This document shows positions 24,789-34,354 of a stretch of DNA of 64,000 nt, in pieces. This DNA is from Halapricum desulfuricans (GTDB taxonomy: Archaea > Halobacteriota > Halobacteria > Halobacteriales > Haloarculaceae), in the NCBI RefSeq assembly GCF_017094525.1, contig NZ_CP064788.1, positions 2,651,030 through 2,715,029 of the forward strand. Reading direction: 5' to 3'. Both the position numbers and the translations under genes were made by a program. How positions within the stretch are numbered: position 1 is the stretch's first letter; each line of letters starts with the position of its first letter. The notes under the pieces were generated by a model that did no database searches, was not told the origin of the DNA, and saw only the letters and a list, made by a program, of their open reading frames with translations.

Positions 24789-27233
24789 ATGAGCGCGAGG
24801 GGTCGTATCGACGCGTGGGTCGAACGAGTCACGGGTTTCGTGACCGAGCGACCACGGGTCGTTATCGTCGGGTTCCTCCTGATAACGGCCGTCTTCGCCG
24901 GCGGTATGGGTCAGGTATCGATGGGAAGCAGCGATCAGACCGAATCGTTCACCGAGGGAATCCCCGAACAGGAGGCCCTCGACAGTATCAACGAAGAGTT
25001 CCAGGGCCCGTTTGAAGCCGATACGCCATCCACCCAGCTGATTCACGAGAGCGAAAACGTCCTCTCGCAGTCCAGTATGCTCGAGATGCTGCGGCTTCTC
25101 GAGCGAATCGACCAGCGCGAAGAGCTGTACGTAGCATCCACAGCGGGGCCGGCACCGGCAGTCGCACAGGCACTCGACCCGACGGCGACGACGCCCGAAC
25201 AACAGCAGCGAGCCATCAGACGGGCGAGCGAGACCGAGTTCCGGAAGACTGTATCGGCCCTCGCCGAACGGCCGGGGTTCTCGCGATCGCTGAGTGACGA
25301 CTTCAACGCCCGCGAGGGCACTGCATCCGCCGCGATCACCGTCGTGACACACTCGCCGCCCGACCAAGGCGACCACACGGAAGAGATCCAGACGACGATT
25401 CAGTCGCTGGCCGGGGACGGGGACGCGACAGTCTACGTCCTGGGTGACGGGATCGTCCAGTCCGAGATGAACAACGTGATCAACGACTCGCTCGCGATCG
25501 TGATGCCGCTGGTCGTCGTGCTCATCCTGGGCTTTCTGGCCGTCGCCTACCGTGATCCGATCGACATGCTCCTCGGGCTCATCGCCCTGGCGATGACGAT
25601 CGTCTGGACGTTCGGGTTCGTCGGCTTCGCGGGCATCCCGTTCGATATGACGATGATTACCGTCCCGGTGTTGCTGTTGGCCGTCGGGGTCGACTTCGGG
25701 ATTCACATCATCAATCGCTACCGCGAAGAGACGGTGATCGGCCGCGAGAAGATCCCCTCGATGCGGGTCGCGCTCTCCCAGCTACTCGTCGCGTTTGTCA
25801 TCGTCGCGATCACGACGTTGTTCGGCTTTGCCGCGAACATATCGTCCGATCTGGAGCCCATCCGCCGCATGGGCTTCGTCGCGGGGATCGGCATCCTGTT
25901 TACGTTCTTCATTTTCGGGATCTTCCTCCCGGCGGCCAAGATCGAGTCCGACCGGTTTCGCGACCGATACAACGTCCCCGAGTTCGACAACACGCCGGTT
26001 TCGAGCGGCGACTCGGTACTCGGGCGGGTGCTTGCGGTCCCGGCCCGGATCACGAACCGGGCGCCCGCAGCCGTGGTCGTGGCCGTACTGTTGGTGACCG
26101 CCGGCACTGCCGTGTACGGTGCCGGCGTCGACAACACCTTCGAGACCGAGGACTTCCTCCCGCCGGAGGAGCAACCCGATGTCGTTGAGAACCTGCCCGG
26201 CGATCTCGCACCCAGCGAGTACACGATGACGGCCACGTACAATTTTGTCGAGGACAATTTCGAGACGGCGACTGGCGAGGAGGTCATACTGTACGTCGAG
26301 GGCCCCTTCGAGCAAGCACACGCTCTCGACTCGCTCGTCGCGCCAAACGACGACCCGCCGGAACCGTTCGCCGTCGGAGAGCACGGCCGGGCAGAGAGCG
26401 AGAGCATCGTGACGGTGATCCAGTCGTATGCTGAGGAGAACCCGGAATTCGCCGCACTCGTCGCCAGAAACGACCTCGACGACGACGGCATCCCCGATCG
26501 GAACCTGGTACAGATCTACGACGAACTCGATCGATCACCGTACGGCGATCGGGCGTCGGAGTACCTGACCGAGGACCGACGAGGGGCGAAAGTCAGTTAC
26601 TCGGTCGATGCCGAAGCGTCGCAGGGCGAGATCGAAGCGGCCGGGCGAACGTTCGCGGACGATTTCCAGTATGAGGCGACCGCGACCGGCAACACGATCG
26701 TCTTCGGGGCCGTCTCCGACATCGTCTTCGAGTCGTCGATCCAGAGTCTCGCTCTCGCGATCGGGCTCTCGGGCGTGTTCCTGATCGTCGTGTACTGGCT
26801 GCTCGAGGGACGGCCGATGCTTGGTGTCATCAACACCTTCCCGATTATCGTCGCCGTCGTCGGCCTCCTGGCCACGATGCGTGCCCTGGGCATGGCGTTG
26901 AACGCGGTCACGGCGACGATCCTCTCTATCGCGCTGGGCGTCGGTATCGCCTACTCCGTCCACGTCATCCACCGCTACGTCGACGAGGTCGGCGACGGAA
27001 CCGGGACCCAGGAAGCGCTTCTCACGACGCTGACCGGGACCGGCGGTGCGCTGACGGGGAGTATGGCCACGACTTCGCTCGGGACGGGAGCGCTCGCGTT
27101 CGCCATCTCGCCAGTCCTCGGCGACTTTGGGTTCCTGATGGCGATCAGCGTGTTTTACTCCTTCGCGACGTCGATAATCGTCCTGCCCCCGACCGTCCAG
27201 GCGTACGCCCAGTGGGACGGCTATCCGAAGTGA
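24789..27233 (+). CDS. RND/MMPL-family exporter (copy 1)
   Basis: The 814-residue protein has the two-fold architecture of the family. TM1 (about 22-42) is followed by an outside loop, TM2-6 (about 232-375), TM7 (about 420), a second outside loop and TM8-12 (about 650-805). The signature DFGIHIINRYREE follows TM4, with the related YSVHVIHRYVDE in the second half. Such proteins use the proton gradient to export lipids or other hydrophobic substrates. It is separated by three bases from the CARDB gene. Its paralogue is at 29122. Confidence 0.88.
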   Translation: MSARGRIDAWVERVTGFVTERPRVVIVGFLLITAVFAGGMGQVSMGSSDQTESFTEGIPEQEALDSINEEFQGPFEADTPSTQLIHESENVLSQSSMLEMLRLLERIDQREELYVASTAGPAPAVAQALDPTATTPEQQQRAIRRASETEFRKTVSALAERPGFSRSLSDDFNAREGTASAAITVVTHSPPDQGDHTEEIQTTIQSLAGDGDATVYVLGDGIVQSEMNNVINDSLAIVMPLVVVLILGFLAVAYRDPIDMLLGLIALAMTIVWTFGFVGFAGIPFDMTMITVPVLLLAVGVDFGIHIINRYREETVIGREKIPSMRVALSQLLVAFVIVAITTLFGFAANISSDLEPIRRMGFVAGIGILFTFFIFGIFLPAAKIESDRFRDRYNVPEFDNTPVSSGDSVLGRVLAVPARITNRAPAAVVVAVLLVTAGTAVYGAGVDNTFETEDFLPPEEQPDVVENLPGDLAPSEYTMTATYNFVEDNFETATGEEVILYVEGPFEQAHALDSLVAPNDDPPEPFAVGEHGRAESESIVTVIQSYAEENPEFAALVARNDLDDDGIPDRNLVQIYDELDRSPYGDRASEYLTEDRRGAKVSYSVDAEASQGEIEAAGRTFADDFQYEATATGNTIVFGAVSDIVFESSIQSLALAIGLSGVFLIVVYWLLEGRPMLGVINTFPIIVAVVGLLATMRALGMALNAVTATILSIALGVGIAYSVHVIHRYVDEVGDGTGTQEALLTTLTGTGGALTGSMATTSLGTGALAFAISPVLGDFGFLMAISVFYSFATSIIVLPPTVQAYAQWDGYPK

Positions 27234-27365
27234 CAGCGTTGCCCGCTCACGGGCCACTTCGTTCGGAAGTCCCCTGCATCTCCGCGAGTTCACGTCGTCG
27301 AAGCAGCCGATCGGGTGGTTCGGGATTAGCGTCGGGGCGAACCGGCTGGTTAACCGACACGTTGC

Positions 27366-27394
27366 TGACCGGTCAACTGTGCAAAAAGTATACC
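27366..27394 (+). promoter_or_regulatory. Promoter and possible operator of the second CARDB-RND pair
   Basis: A TATA-like AAAAAGTATA lies at 27383-27392, preceded by the perfect 10-bp palindrome TGACCGGTCA (27366-27375). Transcription would begin near 27415, almost at the ATG of a short leader ORF (27419). The palindrome differs from that near the TetR gene, so the two pairs may be controlled separately. Confidence 0.45.
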
Positions 27395-27418
27395 AATACG
27401 TGGGCCAACATTCGGTGC

Positions 27419-27502
27419 ATGAACGAGAAGCGTGCTACCGAGACGGAGGAGTCGGGGCAGGCGGTCACCGCGAGTACCGCACGACAGGGAGGCACCAGCT
27501 GA
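27419..27502 (+). CDS. Possible 27-residue leader ORF, coupled to CARDB copy 2
   Basis: ATG at 27419 opens MNEKRATETEESGQAVTAST plus seven residues, and its TGA overlaps the CARDB ATG (TGATG). The TATA box upstream fits a leaderless start at this ATG. It could be a translated leader that passes ribosomes to the next gene. The peptide has no recognisable domain and may be incidental. Confidence 0.35.
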   Translation: MNEKRATETEESGQAVTASTARQGGTS

Positions 27503-29118
27503 TGGGCCGGATTGGTCCCCGAAACACGGTCGCAGTGACGCTCCTCGTCGTGCTCGCCGCGACCGTTGCCCTCGTCAGTGCGACGGGCGTATTCGCGCAG
27601 GAAATAGAACGGGACGGGGGCATAACGCGTGGTGAACCCGAACTGGACGTCTGGGCCACAGAGGACGAAGTGACACCCGGAAGCGACTCGCCACTGGAGG
27701 TCACGATACAGAACAACGGGGATCTCGACTTCGGCAGTCAGGCCGAGACCGTCCTCACCGCTCGGGGCGTCACGATCGAGGTCGAGGACGCGGGCCCCTT
27801 CGAATCGGCAGCGGGGAAGACCGGCCTCGGCCGGATTCAGGACGGTGTGTCACGGACCGTCCCGCTGGAACTCGAGGTCCCTAATGATATCGAACCCGGC
27901 ACCTACGACGTCGAGGTCGAAATCGAATACGAGTATACGAACCGGGTGACCAGCGACGGGAGACAACAGCGACTCTCCGAGAGCGATACCCATGAGATCG
28001 AAGTCGTCGTGCCCGACGAGCCGCAGTTCGAACTCGGAGCCGTAGAGACCGATATCGCGCCGGGAACGACCGATACCGCGTCGGTCGAGATCGAGAACGT
28101 GGGCACGGAACCGGCGAACGAAACGCGGGTCTCCTTTACCGGGGCCGGTGGCGTGACAATCGACGGTGGGGCGAGCGAGAACTACCTCGGCGACCTCGAG
28201 CCGGGTGAAGCGGCAACGACGACCGTAGAGGCAGCGGTCGCTGAGTCGAGCGGCGCGGCAACCACGTCCATCGAGGCCGCGTTCACGTACACGGACGGGA
28301 ACGGAATCGAGCGACAGGGAACGTCAGATCGAGCGCGATTCTCGCTCGGCGAATCGCAGTCGTTCTCGATATCGAACCTGGAAGGGACGCTCGCGGTCGG
28401 ATACGACGGGATCGTCTCTGGCACGGTCCGCAACGACGGTCCCCGGACTGTCGACGATGCCGTGTTAATCGTGGAGCCGATGAGCGACTCGATGGTCGTC
28501 GAAGATACCCGCTATGCACTCCCCGAGATGAGACCCGGAACGACGGCGAACTTCAGCTACCCGACTGACGTCACCGGCAACGCCGACCCGGGCGATCGGC
28601 AAGTCCGGTTCACCGTCGAGTACACGGGGAGCGGCGACACGACACTGCAAGACGGGCCACTCTCCGAACGGATCACCGTCAACGACGTGAGCGACGAGTT
28701 CTCGATCGGCGGCGACAGGGAGTCGATCCGCCAGGGTGAGTCGCGCGAGATCGTCCTAGAGATAACGAACGAACGCCCCGAGACACTGTCAAACATCGAC
28801 GCGAAGCTCTACGACGACTCGCCGTTCGATGCCACGGACGACGAGGCGTTCGTCTCCGAACTCGAACCGGGCGAGTCGGCACAGCTCCAGTTTGCTGTCT
28901 CGGCTGAGCGCGGCGCGCCCGTCGAGACCCACCCGATAGAACTCGACTTCGAGTACGACACCGAACGCGGTGACACGGTCCTGTCCGACACGTACCAGTA
29001 TCCGATCGACATCGAAGCGTCCGAAGACGACAGTGGTGGCGTTCCCACCTGGGTTCTCGGAGCCGCGGCCCTGGCCGTGATTGTCGTCGGCGCAGCGATC
29101 TGGTCCCGGTATCGATAA
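27502..29118 (+). CDS. Secreted CARDB-like repeat protein, RND partner (copy 2)
   Basis: The 538-residue paralogue of the protein at 23157 has a signal peptide (NTVAVTLLVVLAATVALVSA), the shared early motif RGEPELDVW, CARDB-like repeats (IENVGTEPAN, VRNDGPRTVDDA, ITNERPETLSNI) and a C-terminal TM helix (VPTWVLGAAALAVIVVGAAI). The start at 27502 has GGGAGG about ten bases upstream. Overall similarity to copy 1 is moderate, so the duplication is old. It lies four bases before the second RND gene. Confidence 0.85.
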   Translation: MGRIGPRNTVAVTLLVVLAATVALVSATGVFAQEIERDGGITRGEPELDVWATEDEVTPGSDSPLEVTIQNNGDLDFGSQAETVLTARGVTIEVEDAGPFESAAGKTGLGRIQDGVSRTVPLELEVPNDIEPGTYDVEVEIEYEYTNRVTSDGRQQRLSESDTHEIEVVVPDEPQFELGAVETDIAPGTTDTASVEIENVGTEPANETRVSFTGAGGVTIDGGASENYLGDLEPGEAATTTVEAAVAESSGAATTSIEAAFTYTDGNGIERQGTSDRARFSLGESQSFSISNLEGTLAVGYDGIVSGTVRNDGPRTVDDAVLIVEPMSDSMVVEDTRYALPEMRPGTTANFSYPTDVTGNADPGDRQVRFTVEYTGSGDTTLQDGPLSERITVNDVSDEFSIGGDRESIRQGESREIVLEITNERPETLSNIDAKLYDDSPFDATDDEAFVSELEPGESAQLQFAVSAERGAPVETHPIELDFEYDTERGDTVLSDTYQYPIDIEASEDDSGGVPTWVLGAAALAVIVVGAAIWSRYR

Positions 29119-29121
29119 CGA

Positions 29122-31647
29122 ATGCGAGAATCCACACAGCCTGTCGCCAGCGAATCGGACGGCGACGGACCGGAACGCGGGCGTCGGCTTCCCACCGACC
29201 GCATCTCGACGGCGATTACCCAGTACTCCGGCCGAGTGGTGCTCGCGTTCCTCCTCGTCACGGTCGTGCTGGCTGGCGGGATGACCAACGGCGGCGGGCA
29301 GGAGTCGGGGACCGACCAGTTCACCGAGAACTTGCCCGAACAGCAAGCGCTCGACGATATGGAGGCGGACTTCCGACTCGATGGACGGTCGGAGGGCGGC
29401 TCCACGGCAACCCTGTTCGTCAGTGATGATCGGAACGTCCTATCGAGGCAAGGCCTCTTGCGGATGGTCGAGTTTCAGGACCGGGCCGAGAACGAAGACG
29501 GACTCCGGATCCGGTCGACGACGAGCCCGGCGTCACTGGTCGCACAGCAACTCGATCCGAGCGCCGAGACGCCCGACGAGTACCGCTATACCATCGAAGG
29601 GGCGACACAGCGAGAGCTAGAAAGAGCCATCGCAGCGGCCGATCGAAGCCGTGGGCTGCCGGTGAGTACGGATTTCACACGCGAGTCCGTCTCGGCCAAG
29701 GTCGCCCAGGTCGCGATGACCTACGACACCGCCCCGGCCGCGGACACCGACGACGAACTGGCGCTGCAGACCGATACCGTCGAGTTAGTCAACGAGATCG
29801 ATGGCTACGAATCAGGCGAGAACGTCGACGTCTTCGGCAACGCGATCATCGACAGCGAGAGCCAACAGTTGCTGCTGGATACCTCGATCGTGGTTTTCCC
29901 GGCCGCGGCCCTCTTGATCCTCATCCTCCTGCTGTTGGCCTATCGCGATCCGGTTGACCTCGTGCTTGGGCTGGTCTCGCTGATGATGACCATGGTCTGG
30001 ACGTTTGGATTCATGGGTTACGCTGGGATCCCGTTTTCGGAGTCGTTTATCGTCGTGATCGCACTCCTGCTGGCCGTCGGGATCGACTTCGGCATCCACA
30101 GCATCAACCGCTACCGCGAGGAGCGAGCGAAAGGGACGGACATCACGAACTCGATGACTGCGTCGATCGACCAACTGACCGGCGCGTTCCTCCTGACCAC
30201 TCTGACGACCGCAATCGGGTTCGCATCGAACCTGACGAGTTCGATCGGGCAACTGCGAGACTTCGGGCTCGTCTCGGCCGTCGGAATCATCTTTACGATG
30301 TTGATCTTCGGGGTATTCCTTCCCGCCAGCAAAGTCGGACTGGACCGCCTCCGGGAACGGTTCGGCCTTCCATCACTCGGGGGCGCACCTCTGGGAAGCG
30401 AGGGATCGCTCCTCAGCCAGGCCCTCACGGTCGGGGTAAAGATGGCCCGTATCGCCCCTGTCGTCGTTCTCGTGAGCGCACTGCTTGTCGGTGCCGGCGC
30501 GGCGGCGTACGGAACTGGCGTCGAGGCCGAGTTCTCACAGGAGTCGTTTTTCCCGAACGAGGATCGCATCGAACAGTACGAACAGCTGCCGGAGCCGTTT
30601 TCGCCCGGCGAATACACCTTTATCGCGGTGCTCGATCACCTGGAGGAGGACTTTGACCAGGGATTTGTCGGCTCGGTGACCGTGTACGTAGACGATCCGG
30701 ACGTGCGCTCGGCTCGCGGGTTCCGGGACGTAGATCGCACTCTGGACGATCCGCCGGACGCGATCAAACAAGAGCGAGGTCGGGCGGACGCGACCAGTAT
30801 CGTCTCGATCACCAATCAACAGGCCAACAGCGATCCCGCGTTCGCAGCCAAACTCGCGCGGGCGGATTCGAACGGCGACGGACTCCCAGAGCGCGATATC
30901 GACAAGGTGTATGACGAGCTGCTCGAGAGCGAAACCGCCCGGGAATACGTCACGAGCGAGCGGGACGCGACGCGGATCGTCTATCAAGTCGACAAAGACG
31001 CGGACGAGACCGGGGCAACGCGCGCTGCGGCGGCGATCGCCGAAGAGATGGAGATGGACGCGACACCGACCGGCGAGCTCGTCGTCTTCAGCGCGTTGAC
31101 CGACCGGCTCACTGAATCAGCACTCGTCGGGCTTGTACTCGCGTTGCTGCTGACGGCGATCGTGCTGATGGTCGCCTATCAGTGGCTCAACGGGCGTGCG
31201 ATATACGGCGTGATCAACCTCATCCCTGTCGTCGTCACGGTCGCGGCGATCGCAGGTTCGATGCGATATCTCGGGATCTCGATCTCGGCGTTCAACGCGC
31301 CGATCCTCTCCGTCTCGATCGGGCTGAGCGTCGACTACACGGTCCATTTCATGCACCGATTCGTCGACGAGTTCGAATCCGGCAAGGACGTCCACGACGC
31401 ACTCGACGTGACCGTCCGCGGCACGGGAAGCGCACTCACGGGCAGTATGCTCACGACTGTGTTCGGATTAGGCGTGCTCGCACTGGCGTTGATCCCCCTG
31501 ATCGCCGAATTCGGGATCCTACTCGCGATGAGTATCTTCTACGCCTACGTCGCGTCGATACTGATCCTTCCTTCGACTATCGTCGTGTGGGATCGGTTCG
31601 GCGAACCGATCGTCGAACGAGTCGCGACAATACGCGCGATGCGGTGA
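29122..31647 (+). CDS. RND/MMPL-family exporter (copy 2)
   Basis: The 841-residue paralogue of the exporter at 24789 has the same layout of 12 TM helices and two outside loops. DFGIHSINRYREE follows TM4, and YTVHFMHRFVDEF lies in the second half. The N-terminus is longer (MRESTQPVASESDGDGPERG) before TM1. Conservation is strongest in the TM regions; the outside loops differ, which suggests a different substrate or partner from copy 1. It is coupled to CARDB copy 2. Confidence 0.88.
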   Translation: MRESTQPVASESDGDGPERGRRLPTDRISTAITQYSGRVVLAFLLVTVVLAGGMTNGGGQESGTDQFTENLPEQQALDDMEADFRLDGRSEGGSTATLFVSDDRNVLSRQGLLRMVEFQDRAENEDGLRIRSTTSPASLVAQQLDPSAETPDEYRYTIEGATQRELERAIAAADRSRGLPVSTDFTRESVSAKVAQVAMTYDTAPAADTDDELALQTDTVELVNEIDGYESGENVDVFGNAIIDSESQQLLLDTSIVVFPAAALLILILLLLAYRDPVDLVLGLVSLMMTMVWTFGFMGYAGIPFSESFIVVIALLLAVGIDFGIHSINRYREERAKGTDITNSMTASIDQLTGAFLLTTLTTAIGFASNLTSSIGQLRDFGLVSAVGIIFTMLIFGVFLPASKVGLDRLRERFGLPSLGGAPLGSEGSLLSQALTVGVKMARIAPVVVLVSALLVGAGAAAYGTGVEAEFSQESFFPNEDRIEQYEQLPEPFSPGEYTFIAVLDHLEEDFDQGFVGSVTVYVDDPDVRSARGFRDVDRTLDDPPDAIKQERGRADATSIVSITNQQANSDPAFAAKLARADSNGDGLPERDIDKVYDELLESETAREYVTSERDATRIVYQVDKDADETGATRAAAAIAEEMEMDATPTGELVVFSALTDRLTESALVGLVLALLLTAIVLMVAYQWLNGRAIYGVINLIPVVVTVAAIAGSMRYLGISISAFNAPILSVSIGLSVDYTVHFMHRFVDEFESGKDVHDALDVTVRGTGSALTGSMLTTVFGLGVLALALIPLIAEFGILLAMSIFYAYVASILILPSTIVVWDRFGEPIVERVATIRAMR

Positions 31648-31797
31648 GTACTGTCCCGAAAACGGCGAGCAATCGACGCGAAGCAACCGGGACCACGACA
31701 GCACGATGGCGGTGACACTACGAGCGAACAGCCCGAGCCGGTCTCGGCGTCGCGCTGGCGCCGGTCAAGGTAACGCGACCCGATATCGAAGCCGAAT

Positions 31798-32061
31798 ATG
31801 AGCGACTCAAACGCGCGTGAACGCCTCGATGCGAAGCACGAACGCAACCGTGACCACCGTATCGAAGGCATCAGGCGCTGGGTCGAATACATCGAGTCCG
31901 AACCCCCCGAAACATGGGGACCACAGCAGAACGCAATCGTCAACGACCAGATCGAAGCGGCCCAAAGCATACAGACTTCGACATCCCATCAACAGAAAAT
32001 AAATGGCGTAGCAGCGGAGAGTCTCGAAGTGACCGACGAGTCTGACGCCGATTCGAAGTGA
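31798..32061 (+). CDS. Small conserved haloarchaeal protein, unknown function
   Basis: The 87-residue hydrophilic protein contains RIEGIRRWVEYIESEPPETW and GPQQNAIVNDQIEAAQ, a composition and spacing that look like a conserved soluble haloarchaeal family with two amphipathic helices. No catalytic motif is visible. It lies between the RND gene and tRNA-Cys, on its own. Confidence 0.7.
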   Translation: MSDSNARERLDAKHERNRDHRIEGIRRWVEYIESEPPETWGPQQNAIVNDQIEAAQSIQTSTSHQQKINGVAAESLEVTDESDADSK

Positions 32062-32130
32062 AGTCTCAAGAGGTTCGACTCAGAAAGCAGACATAGCATC
32101 GCCAAGACAAAGTCATCTTGGGCTTTGCCG

Positions 32131-32159
32131 TTTGCTCGCGACGCACTGTCGCTCGCAAA
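32131..32159 (-). terminator. Hairpin downstream of tRNA-Cys
   Basis: TTTGCTCGCGAC and GTCGCTCGCAAA pair with two mismatches around a 5-base loop, four bases from the tRNA 3' end. It resembles the hairpin behind tRNA-Ala. The role, either 3' processing or termination, is inferred only from position. Confidence 0.35.
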
Positions 32160-32162
32160 ACA

Positions 32163-32238
32163 AGCCAAGGGCCGGATTTGAACCGGCGATGATCCGCTCT
32201 GCAGGCGGACGCGTTCGGCCGGACTCTGCCACCTTGGC
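32163..32238 (-). tRNA. tRNA-Cys(GCA)
   Basis: The 76-base cloverleaf has acceptor GCCAAGG/CCTTGGC with discriminator T (U73, the cysteine identity base), anticodon stem TCCGC/GCGGA with loop CTGCAGA, and T-arm GCCGG-TTCAAAT-CCGGC. The anticodon GCA reads cysteine codons. Confidence 0.95.
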
Positions 32239-32335
32239 GCAGGTTAGACTAACCGGCTATACTGCTTAAGGCTAGCGCTTTCGATCGTACGAATCACTTG
32301 GGGATATCGGACACGAGCACGTTGTACCCGGAGAG

Positions 32336-33385
32336 TCAGCCGGCCGAGACCGAACCGCCGGACCCGCAGTTCGAGCCGCTCTCCTGGTCTTCGAGGATCG
32401 CCGTCCGGAACTGACACTGATAGCCGACGCCGTCTTCGGGGATCGTGATCGAAGTGCCGGTTTCCGGAACGGCGAACTCCAGCCGAGGGTCGATCACCAG
32501 CCGCGAGGACTCGCCGTTGGCGATGTGGCTCAGGAACCAGTCGTCGACGTTCTCGTTGGTCATCGTCACCGTGTACTCGACAGTCCTGGTTTCGCCGGGC
32601 GCGAGCACTGCGTCCCTGTCGACGCTGTCCGTCGAGAGCGCGTCCCCGCTTGCGGTGAACAGCGGCACGTCATTGGCCGTGGCGTCGAGTCGGAACCCGT
32701 CCGGGACCAGCGCAACTGGAACCGATCCGGAGTTGTGGACATGCATCGTCAGCGTCATGTTCGAGCGGTCCTCGGTCACTGTCGCCCACTCCGCGCCGGC
32801 GTCGCGGATTTCATAGCCGGCGGTCGCCGGTCCACTCCCGGCCGTGTATTCGCCTTCCATCGTCGAGACGGCGGCCGAGAACGCCTCGATCACGGGCTGG
32901 CGGTCCTCAAGCAGCGTGCGCTCGTGCTCCGGGAACGAGACGTGTTGCTGTCCGAACGCCTCGACCGTCGCGTTCCCGGTGGCGCGCAGTTCGATCGTCT
33001 CGTCCGCGCGGACGTACGCGACCCACCACGGCACGATCCTGTCGTTGTCGAGCGTCGATGTGAGCGTGATCGTGCTCGATCCGCTCGGGACCGATACCGA
33101 GTCGCGCTGGCCGTCGACGAGTCGCACACCGTTGAGGTCGACCCAGTACCGCGCGTCGAACCTCTCGGAGAGGCTGATGCCGAGCGGGTTCGGGTTCTCG
33201 ACGCGGATCGTCGTCTCTATGTCGGTCGTCTCCTCGGTCGTCGTCCCCCACTCGCCCGGATCGTCGACCGTCACGCTCGGGACTCCGAGAATACCGGTCG
33301 CGAAACCGAGCGCGACCAGCACGACGCCGAGAACGAACAGCACGCCGACGAGCTTGAGGAGTCGCTTCGCCAGCGAGAGTACCAT
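32336..33385 (-). CDS. LEA14/WHy-domain membrane-anchored protein
   Basis: The 349-residue protein has an N-terminal TM helix (LVGVLFVLGVVLVALGFATG) and two repeats of the water-stress/LEA type 2 fold. Each has the asparagine-rich turn (RVENPNPLGI about residue 62; MHVHNSGSVPVALVP about 215). Such domains are linked with desiccation and salt stress. The C-terminus has two cysteines (YQCQF, SNCGSG). It should face the outside of the cell. The start at 33385 puts the TM helix at the N-terminus. Confidence 0.85.
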   Translation of the reverse strand: MVLSLAKRLLKLVGVLFVLGVVLVALGFATGILGVPSVTVDDPGEWGTTTEETTDIETTIRVENPNPLGISLSERFDARYWVDLNGVRLVDGQRDSVSVPSGSSTITLTSTLDNDRIVPWWVAYVRADETIELRATGNATVEAFGQQHVSFPEHERTLLEDRQPVIEAFSAAVSTMEGEYTAGSGPATAGYEIRDAGAEWATVTEDRSNMTLTMHVHNSGSVPVALVPDGFRLDATANDVPLFTASGDALSTDSVDRDAVLAPGETRTVEYTVTMTNENVDDWFLSHIANGESSRLVIDPRLEFAVPETGTSITIPEDGVGYQCQFRTAILEDQESGSNCGSGGSVSAG

Positions 33386-33533
33386 ATCCGAATGTATCTG
33401 TAAGTCAATATACGTCTGGTGGCCGCGGAAACGCTGTCGACGGTCGCGTCGGGGTCGCCGATCCGATACGACAGCCTAACCGCTCACCGCCTGAAAGAAA
33501 CGAAAATTGTGTGCTCGCGTCCGCAGTCAGAGC

Positions 33534-33734
33534 CTACTCGTCGAGGCGCTTGACGTTGGTCGCGCGCGGGCCTTTGGGGGCCTGTTCGATGTCGAATTCC
33601 AGTTCTGTGCCTTCCTCAAGGTCCGGGCCGCCAACGTCTTCCATGTGGAAGAAAACGTCCTCGTCCGCGTCCTCAGTCTCGATAAAGCCGTATCCGCCCG
33701 TGTCGTTGAAGAAATCAACCGTACCTTTCGCCAT
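33534..33734 (-). CDS. cspA: Cold-shock-domain protein
   Basis: The 66-residue protein is a single cold-shock domain, an RNA-binding OB fold. It has the RNP1-like motif GGYGFIET and RNP2-like DVFFHMEDV. The start at 33734 (MAKGTVDFFN) matches the family; a longer frame upstream crosses the ferredoxin gene. A TATA-like CGTTTATC lies about 30 bases upstream. These small proteins melt RNA structure or act as translation helpers. Confidence 0.94.
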   Translation of the reverse strand: MAKGTVDFFNDTGGYGFIETEDADEDVFFHMEDVGGPDLEEGTELEFDIEQAPKGPRATNVKRLDE

Positions 33735-33880
33735 TGCAGGTAGACAGACGCCACGAAGACTGATAAACGTTGCGAGGTTCGCCGGGATGTCTCCTCGATC
33801 GACGAACGAGCGGCTGGCCGTGGACGGCAAACGGGGTCGAACCGCTGTGACCCCGGAGAACGGGTCAGTGCGCGTAGCGT

Positions 33881-34270
33881 CTAGATGACGCGGTTCTGCA
33901 GGTAGTCGAGGTGCTTGGCGTTGTATACGATCTGCACCTCGTCGCTGCCGGGCGTGCCGACGCAGGTCAGGCGGACGCCCTTGTCTTCGACCTCTTCGTC
34001 GCTGAGGATCTGTTGCATGTCCATCTCGACTTCGCCCTCGCGGACGATCGACGCACAGTTCGCACAGGCGCCCGCCCGGCACGAGAACGGCCAGTCGAAC
34101 CCTTGTGCTTCGGCGGCCTCGAGGATGTACTCACCCTCGGCAACCTCGAGTTCACCGTGATCGGCCTCGTCGAGGTCGGCATCTTCGGCCTTCTCGAAGA
34201 GGTCGTCGTCGTAAATGTCCCAGTCCTGGTCGTCGACTACTTCGTAGTTGAGGTACTCTACTGTGGGCAT
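33881..34270 (-). CDS. fdx: Haloarchaeal [2Fe-2S] ferredoxin
   Basis: The 129-residue plant-type ferredoxin has the cluster ligands in CRAGACANC and a distal Cys in RLTCVG, plus the acidic N-terminal insertion ([20 protein letters not shown]) that typifies halophile ferredoxins. The start at 34270 is preferred because the known mature proteins begin PTVEYLNYE. An extra ATG lies directly upstream. It accepts electrons from 2-oxoacid oxidoreductases in haloarchaea. The C-terminus [10 protein letters not shown] is canonical. Confidence 0.96.
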   Translation of the reverse strand: MPTVEYLNYEVVDDQDWDIYDDDLFEKAEDADLDEADHGELEVAEGEYILEAAEAQGFDWPFSCRAGACANCASIVREGEVEMDMQQILSDEEVEDKGVRLTCVGTPGSDEVQIVYNAKHLDYLQNRVI

Positions 34271-34354
34271 CACCCGAAGTATACTGAGGCCTCACGGTTA
34301 GACTTTGCTGTTTGATGTGGTGCACGATAACACGCCTGCGTGTTCGGGACACGG

